A stretch of 64,000 nt of DNA, taken from NCBI GenBank assembly GCA_037954235.1, contig JBBMOA010000006.1, forward strand, positions 22,096,041-22,160,040. Reading direction: 5' to 3'. Below are positions 1-11,409 of the stretch, in pieces. The notes beneath the pieces are model-generated. The model was not told the DNA's origin. It saw only the letters and a program-made list of their open reading frames with translations, and searched no databases. This DNA comes from Aulostomus chinensis. Lineage: Eukaryota; Chordata; Actinopteri; Syngnathiformes; Aulostomidae. A program made the position numbers and the translations under genes. Numbering within the stretch: position 1 is the first letter of the stretch; each line of letters starts with the position of its first letter.

Positions 1-271
1 GATGTCAAAAGGATATGTTTTTGTGGGTGGACATACAGGATCCACACTCACACACTCAAGATGGGCTTCAGCAGAACAGTAACCATGGCAACATTGGCCA
101 TTTAACAAGAGTTGAAATTTAGTTTCTACCTACTGAAAGCTTATCCAGCCAGCATTCATGGACAGATGAAATATTTCTGATGCAAGGCAGGGTATTCAGC
201 ATTGACATGTGAGAACCTCTCTGACCATTAACTTGCTGGCGGCTAGTCTGACACCTTCCTTCCTTTCGTAA

Positions 272-617
272 CCCACCCACCCATCCATCCATCCATCCAT
301 CCATCCATCCATTTTCTACCGCTTATCCTGTTAAGGGTTGGGGGGGGGGGGGGCTGGAGCCTATCCCAGCTGCCTTTGGGCGAGAGGCAGGCTACACCCT
401 GGATCAATCGCAGGGCCACCATTCCCTCTCACAGCCACACCCACTACAGTTAATTTAGAGAGTCCGAATAGCATGTCTGTGGGAGGAAGGCAGACTACCT
501 GGAAAGAACCCACGCATGCACAGGGAGAACATGCAAACTCCATGCAGAAAGATCCCTCGAGCATGGAACCTTCTTGCTGTGAGGTGACAGTGCTAACCAC
601 TGCCCCACCATGCCGCC
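272..617 (-). mobile_element. tRNA-derived SINE, copy 1 (upstream of abca2 exon 1)
   Basis: Minus-strand copy. The 5' head GGCGGCATGGTGGGGCAGTGG starts at 617, the body includes the CAGCAAGAAGGTTC and GTGGGAGGAAG blocks, and the tail is (GGAT)n at 280-313. A G-run of 12 or more bases sits at 340-353. The B-box region is damaged (CATGCTCGAGGG). It ends about 100 bases before exon 1 of abca2. Confidence 0.8.
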
Positions 618-713
618 CCACCTTTTGTAACCCTATGACTAAATCTCTTTCACATCCTAATTGTTCTATTGTGGTTTTTTTTTCAACTGACTCTTTGTCC
701 TCCTATTGTCCAG

Positions 714-3444
714 CCTTTTACAGTGCAGCCCCACTCACCTCAGCTGGCATCATTCCCATCATGCAGTCCCTGTGCCCAGATGGTCAAAGAGATGAATTTG
801 GTTTCCTGCAGTACAAGAATTCCACGTGAGTAGTTTGTCAGAAGCCATTTCACATGTGATATTGGCTGTAAAAGTTTTGGCTCGATATTTCTTTCTAAAT
901 GCAGCTAATGTACCTTGTGGTAAAAATAAAGTTAACCTTAACCTTAATCTTTTGATTTAGCGACTCCAGGGTGACTGTCGCAGATCAAAACCATGTATTC
1001 TAGGGCAAGCTGCACAGGGCACAACAACTTTCCGAATAAATAATATTTTGAAATGAATTATTTCACTCTGGTTTCTAGGTCAGTTTGCAAATATGCACAG
1101 AAATAGGTGCCAGAATTATCTGCTGGCTAACATTGTGGCAATCATTGTGGGTCCTACAATATTGCTACCCTCCCTGTGGTTTTTGTTTGCCAGTATACAG
1201 TATGTCTTCTATATTTTTTGTAGTCTTCCAGGTACAACCCTTTCTTGTTTTCCAAACTCACTCCAAACTACAACATCTGGTAGTTCTATGGTCATGTAAA
1301 TGTTTTCCATAATACTGAACAATTGATGGAAGAGGACATTTTTCTCATCAAATCTCTTTCCTAATTACCTGGAATCGGTCTATTGATAAGGCTGGCTTTA
1401 AACACTCCGTGTACAGTATGTCTACTGATGTTTAAGCATTAGGGTTTGTGTTAAACATACAATTAATACTTCTAAAGATGACAGAAACGTCAGAAAATGA
1501 ATGGATGGATGGAATTAACCTACCTTTAGTTCAATCGACATCACCACCTTTACAACAGTGATATCAGAACTATTTTCTGTTGAATAAATAAACTAAAATC
1601 AAAATGGCGAGATTCATTTGGGAAATTCAAATCCTCTGACACTTGTGTGTTTTCTACACTGATGAGAGTTGTATTGCAGGTAATTTGGTGATGATAATGA
1701 TAAAGGGACAAATTTTTAAAAATCCTTTAAATGTGGAAATGTGCTCTGAAATGATTATGATGGGATATCATGATATGGAATTTTATGACAGATCATAAGT
1801 GTCTGGGTTTCATGTCTTGGGGCCACATGTCTTTTCAGTATTTCAGGTATGTTTAACAGTTTGGCCCTTGTTGGTCCACACTCCGAGACACTTTTCAACA
1901 GGTCACCATTTCAAGCAGCACCTGGATCAAATTCCAAAACTTTATAATATTAATTTTTCATTATACAAATACATATTGGCTTTAATGAGTGATCAAGAGC
2001 ATTCTTAAATGTTGACCTTACTAAGAACAAACAGTAAGTACTGATGAATGTTACAAAAGTTCTTCACTGCTTTGTATGCATATCTTTGTGCATATGCATG
2101 TTTCATTCATTCATAAGCAGATATATGAAGTGTAAAGAAATAATTAATTCGCTTTAAAATTTGTAGCTTTTTTAATGTGCTGTCTCTCTTGCATTCAGCA
2201 TGCACTTACCTAGCCCATTATGTTCTGTGCTGTTTTTCATAATTGCTCACGTGATCTCCCTCTGCTAGCGTGACCCAACTGCTGGAGCGGATCAGCGACG
2301 TGGTTGAACAGAATCGACTCTTCACCTCAGGAGGGCCCAGTCTGGGCCAAGAGCTGGAGACCCTGCAGCAGCACCTGGACAGTCTCAGAACCACCCCTTT
2401 ACCAGAGGAACCCAGCCTCAACAAGAGCCGAGGTCTGATGTACAACTACTACACATGCTCTGCAACTTTTTGTTGCCTTTTATTCAAGTAATCATTGATC
2501 TTACAGTATTCAGTCACAGTTTTTTGGAATGTTATTTTCTGCATATGTTTCTTCCTGCTAGTGTGTGGGTGCTAGAAATCAATATTATGTGCTGTATTGT
2601 GTATACTGCAGAGTAGATGTCTTTGTTAGTTCCTGCGTGACACAGTTAATGGTTAAATAGAAAATGTAATTGCACCTACTGTATCTCTGCATCCATAGAT
2701 GTGTTGGTCCTGAAATGAGGTGTGGTCAGGCACAGTGTTGGTGTTCAATCACGATGCAGTGAACAGTATGTGCTGCTGATTGATGATCGTCAGTAACTGT
2801 TTAACTTTAAGGATGGAGGCTGCTTGCTTCAATTCTAAAGCTTCTATGTGTGCGGTCACCTTCCTGCAGCAAATATCCAGATCATTTTTCATCAGTCTAT
2901 CATAGTTTTAAACAACATAGATGAAACACAATTCAACTTTTAGTGTCAGAAATACACAACAGAAAATTTCTCCAAGTTGCAGAATCTATTTAAATAGCAA
3001 TGTGCGAATGCGCAAGTGCACCTAGCTTCTAAAGGCAATGGTAGACTCTTGATGTAAACTTTAGTTTTAATTCATGTTTTGCCCAGAGCACACTTGTGAT
3101 GAATTAGGAGACTAATAACCCAGCCCCCTCTGTATTGAGCCTGACTTAGTACCTGGATTATACATTTTTTTGCAAACTAATTTGAATTGAACAGAAAGAC
3201 CCACAATACACCGGCACATGCGCTGTAGATCACTCAGCCTCTGAATCTTAGAGCATTCATGTCCCTATAAACTGGGTCTCTTCTGCTTGACACTAATAAT
3301 GAGATGTCCTAAAGGAGGATGTTTGTCATGTGTGAAGATGTTTCATTGAAACTGAAGAGTGTTAGAGGTCGTTTGGAACATAATCAAAGTTCTTGTTTCA
3401 CTGAATAAAGCATGAGTCCTCAGATGAGAGTTGAATTATGAATA

Positions 3445-3516
<72 letters not shown>

Positions 3517-4040
3517 CGTGCGCGTGCATGCATGTGTGTCTGTGTTCTGGATGCAGGCTTCACGCTGGCCAGTGTTTTGAAGAACCAATCGGTACTTGAG
3601 CAATTCTTGGTCAGGAATGTTTCTCTTTCCAACTCCACAACCAGTCTGCTACTCAACACTCCTGTCAGCCTCACAGAGGTCAGCATGGTCATGGTTAATC
3701 ACACACTTCTCTCTCTTGTCTATTCAGCTTCATTTATGTCAATTCAACTCAGTTTAGCACGGGTCAGGTCACACCATCTGGATGCTTTGCACGATATTTA
3801 ATGGTTTTACTTGCTCAGCAACCACAAAATCCAGCAAAATGTACTTGTATCATGCATGTAAATACAGCTAAATTAATGTTATGATTTTTGCTCTCAATAT
3901 GAGTCTAAGATAAAAATTGAACTGAATGAATAACCATCACTGCTTTTTGCAGGGTAATTGAATCAACATTTATGCTCTTATTTTGGCTAAGGTCTTGTCA
4001 TGTTATACTGGCTGTGTTTCAGAATAGTTTAAGTAAGTGT

Positions 4041-4074
<34 letters not shown>

Positions 4075-7000
4075 ATCCGATAGGTGTACAGGCTTATCTT
4101 TGGTACATCTCCCAGAGTGGGAAGAGGAGCCCAAAGTTGGATTCAGGGAGTGAAACACACAAAACACAAACCTGCAGACAACCTCCTTCATTTGGAGGTA
4201 AGTATTCTTGACTCACATATTCATATTAATAAGTGGACACACATGACATGTATTAGAAGACCATGGTCCTTAGTTTCTCACAGGGCTGGCTGTTTTGCCA
4301 TGTGATGTTCAGTATCACTTTCTAGACTTTGACTAGGTTTTATCAATCAAAAGTAGCAACTTAGTCATATGACAAGATATAAACTCTCTGTACAAGTTGC
4401 ACATTCTTTAGCAGCACACATACACTGACTGAGTGGACAACAACAACTGGTTTTGTTTCAATTGTTTTGATAAAGATTTTCTTTATTATGCTTTAGTTGA
4501 GGCGATATTTTTTGTCCAGATCTTTATTTTCACATATTTTATATTTTGTTAATGACTTTTTGATGATGTTTGTCTTATTCTGATCATTTAAACAATCAGA
4601 AGTAAATCAGCACTTGACTGGTCTTTTCACTAAATACCTTCTTAATCAGCAAACTGTTTGTATGAGTACTTTAACTTCTCCTTCATTAAATATTATTCAT
4701 AGTTGTAGTACTTGTAGTTGAATACAATTTGTGGCTATTCTACCCTCCTTTCAGCCTCCACTAACTAGTGTTTTGGCGGTATAATAAGATCAGACTCAGT
4801 GACCTATACTTCAAAGGGTCAAAGGTCAGAGCTCTTCAGACAGATGAGCATGGAGCTGAGAGAGAAGACCAACATGCAGAGTGTTGCTGAGAAAGTAGTA
4901 TGCACAGATTTTCCCATTTCTCTCATTAATGTCCAAGCATATTTACTCAACATTTGTATAATTTTAAGGTACTTCCTCTAATTCTTTATAATATTCCAGG
5001 GGATTTCTTTAATCCATTGTTTAATCTGACAGTTTTATTCTTCTAGTTATTTTATAGAATACCATTTGAAATATAAATACATTTATATTTCATTATCAGT
5101 ATTTAAGTAGGACAGCTGTGGTTCCCAACCTTTTATTTTATCAAAAATATCTGTATGTAGCTGGGCTTTTCATCAAGATGCTGTAAGCAGTTTCACTAAG
5201 GACAGATCTCCGCTCTATACATCAAGCCCATTCTCATTCTACATGGTCAAATAGTGGCGCTTTGTCTCTGTTGTCAACATTTGATACCCACGTACAAGGC
5301 AGCCTTTTGTTTTGGCATAAGACGTCATGCCAGCACAATCACAATCGCCAGTCCTGATGAGGATAGTCTCTTTTTTTTCTAGTGGAAGGGCAAGAATTTC
5401 AGTTTGTTTTTCACATTGAAATAAGTAAAGGTACTTCATTGTCAGACTTCGCACTAAATAAGCATGTAAATTTAGTTTCTATTGTCATTGTGCAGACTAC
5501 TTAAGTTTCCAGTCCTGATGAGGATAGTCTCTTTTTTTTCTAGTGGAAGGGCAAGAATTTCAGTTTGTTTTTCACATTGAAATAAGTAAAGGTACTTCAT
5601 TGTCAGACTTCGCACTAAATAAGCATGTAAATTTAGTTTCTATTGTCATTGTGCAGACTACTTAAGTTTCCATTTTTTTCTGCTAGGGTCTTGTTCAGGG
5701 TCACTGACAGCATGAGGGTTAGCTTACTGTCATATAGGTCTTTGATTGTGGGGGAAACTGGAGCACCCGGAGTAAAATAACACAGATATGGGGAGAACAT
5801 GCAAACTCACCACCACTTGGCAAAGCCAATCTATATTTATATTATTTTATTGTTCTGTTGAGACAACAAATAACCATATATTATTACTTTTAAGACTTTT
5901 TAATATAAACTATTAGAAGACATTTCCAATCATCAATGAAAGCTCCAAGGAGGAATTTGTCAAGAAATATCCAAATCCTGGATCTTGGATCATAAAAAGG
6001 CTAAAAGCAAGTTACTTTTACCAACTGTTCTCCTCTCCAACTCCATTCTCAATCCACCAGCTTCACCTGGAGCAGCCCAAGTCTTTGGTTCATCTGTCTC
6101 AGACCCGCATAAAGACCTTGCTTAAGGACCTGGAAGATATAGAGAGGCTTCTCAAGGATGTTGACCTGCTCTCTGGCATGGCCCGCCTGCTGCCCAAAGG
6201 GGCCTGTGCTGGTCGAACCTCCTACGCCCCTAGTAACATGACTTGGCACCTCAATGTAACTACATGGGGCTCCAACATGACTAATGTCCCTGGAGATGAG
6301 ATGGAGAAAACTGTAGAGGGAGGAGGGAAAGGGACAGAGGAAGCTGAAAACCCTCATTCTCAGTTTTCAGCATTTGTGCAGCTTTGGGCCGGACTGCAGC
6401 CAATTCTGTGTGGAAACAACAGGTGGGTTATAAACTTCACAATGTGGTATTTGAGGAACGTTTGTCTCGTACAATATTTCCTCTTCCATCCATCCATTTT
6501 CTATACCACTTATCTGTTAAGGGTTTTTGAATACAGACACAGATTTATTTTACACACACACACAAATCAGTCGGGAGTTCTTAGTTGGCTGTTTGTGCAC
6601 ACATGACTTTTGGTACACTTCTACCACGGCAGATCTGCAATTTTTCTGTGCGATGAGTTCTCTGTGCGCCAATCTGTATGTCTGTAAAAAAAATGGTCTG
6701 TGTATTGTGTGTGTAAAATAAATCTTCTGTGTGTGTGTGTGTGCGTGTGTAAAAAAAACAAACAAACAAACCTCTAAGGTGTTTGAATTTTCTGTTTTGA
6801 CTTTGTTTACATCAGGATTTTTTTAAATTCCTTTTAAAGACCTGTAACTGATTTATTCCCAGTAAAGCACCATGAGAAGGCAGTGAGGTCAATGGGCTTT
6901 TAACTCCTGGCTCCTATTGCAGGATCATTGAGCCAGAGGCTTTGAAGCAAGGCAATATGAGTTCTCTTGGATTCACCAGTAAAGAGCAGAGGAATCTGGG

Positions 7001-10000
7001 CTTACTTGTCCACCTGATGACTACAAATCCCAGGATCCTTTACTCACCTATTGGCTCCCAGGTGGACAAAGTGATACAGAAGGCAAGTACATGTAGACAG
7101 TGTTGTCCTTGTATTGGTGTATAAGTAAAGTATTTGGTTACACTTTACTTGAGTGTAGCTACATAAGACTGACATTACACTGTCATTAACTAAACATAAA
7201 ACTGTCATGAACATGTGATAAATATTAATGAACAGTCATGAATGTTTATGACCTCTGTCATTAAGTGTCATTTGTTTTTTTGTCTTGACAAGTTGACAGT
7301 GTTGAAGTTGTCTTGATTATGGCAACTTGATTGAATAAAAGTGCCATTACCAGAAGTTGTCCTGGTTAGGGTTAGGGTTAAGATTAGGGTTAGCGTCAAT
7401 GTCAAGTGGTCATTACAAAGACATCACAGATGAACTCAGTGTCAACTTGTCATAACCAGGACAACTTCTGGTAATGTCACTTTGATTTATGTCAAATTGT
7501 CACAATCACGACAACTTCATCAATGTCAACTTGTCATGACACAAAACAAAACGAATAACGCTTAATGACAGAGGTCATAAACGTTAGAGTTCTTCATTAA
7601 CATTTATTACATGTCCATGACAGTTTTATGTCAAGTTAATTACAATGTAATGTCACTCTTACATAGCTGTATTCAAGTAAACTGTTCCCAAGTTTTTTTC
7701 AGTAATCTAACTGATCAAGCTGTTCCCATGCTGATAAATCTCAAAACCATCATTAAAAGGTATAATTTGCAAAGGAAAACATTTATGCTCAACAAATTAT
7801 CAGCAGTCCATCTCATCTGAAAATACCACTTTACCCTCAGAAGCGATGCACAACAGTGAGTAATTTTAGCATTAAAGAACTTCGACTCTATTTGCTTTAC
7901 TTCTATCTCCCTCTCTGTGGAACTGGCACTGGTGTGTCACGAGAAGCCACAGCTGTGCAAGAGGTCACTTACTGAAGCTCTGAAGAAATTCAGTCAATAC
8001 ACAGACTGTGCATTCCATCATGTAGCAGTGAAAGCAAGCAGCCTTCCAGACCAGCTGACCAAAGGAAGACACTCATTTCAGCTGCAATAATGTGTTTATT
8101 TGTCAGTTGTTAACCAAATTGTGTGATCATAGCTGAGTGCTGAAATCTAAAGCGGCTAGTAAAATGTTAGTTTCACCCCCAGCGCATGCTAAAGAATTAT
8201 GCAGTTCTTGTTTCTTATCATAAGGGTGGACAGAACTTTCTGGAAATATGCTGCCTCCCTTATTTATTTGGATTGTGAAATGTGAAGAACAAGCTTTGTG
8301 AGATTAAACTGGCTACAAACAGTACCTATAAAGTTTTGTCTTTTTTCCATTTTCAGATAACAGTCATTGCTGAGCTGGATTGTCCTGGTTGGCATCCATC
8401 CAATTTTTGAACAAAGTTGAGATTGTTGGCATTTTCTTTCCAAACTAGACTTTCTCTCTCTCTTAGTTTACTTTTTTTTTTTTTTTGCCTTTTTCTCTTT
8501 GTTCTGTTATTGTTTTGGATTTTTTTTAATTTTTTTTTTTTAAATGTCATGCTTACCATGCATGCTGTCTCATCACAGGTCAAGAACAGTGCTGTGAGTG
8601 TGGGATAGAAAAAATTAGTGAGCAGTGATTGGAAACTATGAACAAATTTACTAATCTCTTTCAAATATATTCTTTGTCTATTGTCCCCTCTCTCAGGCCA
8701 ATGAGACATTTGCATTAGTTGGGAATGTGACACACTACACCAGAGTGTGGCTCAACATCTCTGCCCATCTTAGGACTTTCCTGGAAGAAGGCCGTTTGCA
8801 CAACCACCTGGTGTGGCTACAGCAGGTATGCCCAAGCGCTAATCCTATTCCAGATGGTATTAGTCTAATATCAGCATGTAAAATAATTATTTTCATAAAC
8901 ATTTTGTCTTTACGTGTGTTATCTAACTGCAATATTTTGTCATGTAATAGTACAAATGTTTTTTCTCTGACTAGCTGTCATCAGAGCTTCGGCAGCACCC
9001 AGAGCTGTTGAATGGGACCAACAGTGAGCTGATGCAGAGGGTGATGGAGGCAAACTACAGTCTTCCTAACACTTCTGCCCTGCTAGAACAACTGGACACC
9101 ATTGACAATGCTGCCTGTGGCTGGACACGTTTCATGTCTAAGGTCTAAAGAGTTCCTAAAGTGGCCCACTTCTTTTTTTTTTATCTTGATGTACTTAAGG
9201 CATAGTGTGTAGAATTTTGGATGATTTGAGAAACCAACATGTTCTGATTTTGAGCTTTTTTGTTAAAATGTTTATTACCAGCTTCATAAGAAGTCACTAA
9301 TATTCCCAAAATAAGACTGGTATTAGCCATCTTCTGTTATTCACCATCTGAAATTGACATCAATCTTCTCAGCTAACACCGCAAGACGCAAACAAGCAAA
9401 TTAACCAAAATGACAAAATATTCCTTTATGTATGACAGAAGGTTTAGCAACAGTGACATATTACAGTGTACGCAAATAGACTTGTAAACATAACTGTATA
9501 TGATGAGCCATGGATGAATGAAATACAGGAAAGGAGAATATGCGCACATCTAAAACTAAAAAAAGTTGGGCAGATGCTGAGCTTAAAGTACTTGAACATG
9601 AAAAAAACAGCTCTCTCAGTGCAGGACACCAATATCAATTATTTATTGTACTGACTCATAAGTGAAGTTTAGAGCACTGCTGATCAGAGTGAAATACCAA
9701 ACTGCACAACCCCCTAAAGATGTTATGAAGTGACATTTACATATGATGGATTTCTTTACCAGTACTGATTGATTATAAATCAATGATAACCTTAATATAC
9801 TATGTATTATAAATTGATGATTTATAAGTGGTGGTGTTGATCTGCAGACGTGGGAATGCTTGATATGTAGCAGTTTGTGGGTTAAGATCAGATAAGATAA
9901 ACTTTATTCATCCCGTACTCAGGAAATTCACTTGTTACAGCAGCATGGGGGAAAAAACAGAAAATAGTGCAAGGACTCAAATAAGATAAATAGTCAAGTA

Positions 10001-11409
10001 AAAAAATATACGAAGTGTAGAAAAATAATTAACAGGTTAAGTAAATATAGAACTAAATTTTTAGTATCCCTACATATGGGTGACAGAATGGATGATGTAT
10101 TGTACAACAAAGCTCAGTGCAAAGATAAAAAGACTAATTTACTCAATATATAATTTGCAGTGAACAGTGTAGTGCATGCTGACTGAGGTGAAATGGACAG
10201 AGGTGGTGTTATCCTTCAGACATTTTTCTGTTGAAAAGTCTGACAGCTGATGGTGGAAGGATATGCGGAAGCACTCCTTTTTGCCCTGAGGGTGCAGCAG
10301 ACTGCTACTAAAGGAGCTGCTGAGGGACTCCACAGTCTAATGCAGAGAGTGGTAGGTTTTTGTCCATGTTGGACATCAGCTTGGCCCATATCCTCCTCTC
10401 CCCTACTACCTCTACGGAGTCCAGAAGACAGTTCAGAACAGAGCTGGTTCTCCTGACCAGCTTATGCAACCTGTTCCTGTCCCTCTCAGTGCTCCCACAT
10501 CCCCCACAGACAACTGCACAGAACACTGCAGATGCCACTACAGTGTCATAACAGGTCCTCAGCAGAGTCCTGCACACTCCAAAGGGCCTAAAAGAAGAAA
10601 AAAAAACTGACACGACTGGCAGAGTCCTGTATTAAACAGCAATAAAAACAGACACAAAAAAATTGCAGAAAGAGGGTCAGCGCTACCAGCTGCCATTTTA
10701 GCAGCGCCATCTTCAGGAAATGCTGCATTCTGGTGAAGTTGATGCTACCATTGCGACTATTGCGTTGGCAGGTGCAATTAAAAGTTACCTCTGCCCTTAA
10801 CTACCTTTTCATAACCTTAAATGGTGAAAAAGCTAGTTTGAAAATAACTCACGTATATGACTTGTCTTAACTATGTAACATTTGCTGTTGACATGCTGTT
10901 CTTATACGTTTTTGAACAAATCAGCTGATTTTTCCTAAGTTATTGAGATGTTGAATCCCTCAACCTGCGTTCAAAATATCTTTACAGAGAGGCTTTGTGA
11001 CATCCTGGCATCATAAATCACTTAGTGCTACTGCTTCCTTGAGCGGTCAGTGGCTGCGTTTCGTTCTGTCACTATGAAAGCTGCAAGGGTAGCAGGAGAG
11101 AGTGAAAGCTGCTCTCTCTAACACTCTATTTCTCTCTCTCTCTGTCCTGATATCATATTCATGCAACTTGGACACACACACACTCACTCACAAACCCTGT
11201 ACAACACTGTGCAGCTGGCTGGTACTAATGCAAGTTATCTGGTATGATGGTCTTTTTCATGACTGAATGTAAGCTGTGGAACGTTATTTCTGTGTTTGTC
11301 CCCATCTTTCAGGTCAATGTTGACATCTTCAAGGGCTTTCCCGATGAGGACAGCATTGTAAACTACACCTTAAACCAGGCCTACCAGGACAATGTGTCAG
11401 TGTTTGCCA
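714..11409 (+). CDS. abca2: abca2 exons 1-10: first large lumenal domain
   Basis: This block encodes the large lumenal loop that follows TM1. Exon 1 (714-825) begins with two bases finishing a Ser codon, then FYSAAPLTSAGIIPIMQS. Exon 6 carries FVQLWAGLQPILCGNN, exon 7 MSSLGFTSKEQRNLGLLVHL, exon 9 LDTIDNAACGW and exon 10 IFKGFPDEDSIVNYTLNQAY; all are strongly ABCA2-like. Exons 2-5 and the middle of exon 6 are divergent, rich in N-x-S/T glycosylation sites, as expected for a fast-evolving lumenal loop. Intron 7 has a GC donor (AAG then gcaagt, 7083). The exon 5 acceptor is uncertain: the better-looking pyrimidine-AG at 4753-4754 leads to stops in all three frames, so 4769 (alternative 4817) was chosen by phase. 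No equivalent of the human segment around FRMEELLLAPALLEQL was recognised between exons 4 and 5. Confidence 0.85.

Noticed and set aside
338..829. Plus-strand 163-residue open frame
   Set aside because: Only its last part (714-825) is real abca2 exon 1; the rest is SINE copy 1 read in frame.
3454..3540. Poly-(Cys-Val) and poly-(Thr-His) proteins
   Set aside because: Translations of (TG)n and (CA)n microsatellites; the same artefact occurs at 33.2, 40.9, 56.9 and 62.6 kb.
4754..4768. Stronger acceptor for abca2 exon 5 at 4753-4754
   Set aside because: All three frames from it hit stops before the conserved part.
7369..7393. Interstitial telomere
   Set aside because: Only a few imperfect GGGTTA units within the centre of an inverted-repeat element.
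10250..10613. Host gene in abca2 intron 9
   Set aside because: The minus-strand frame is the C-terminal part of a LINE reverse transcriptase and is frameshifted.
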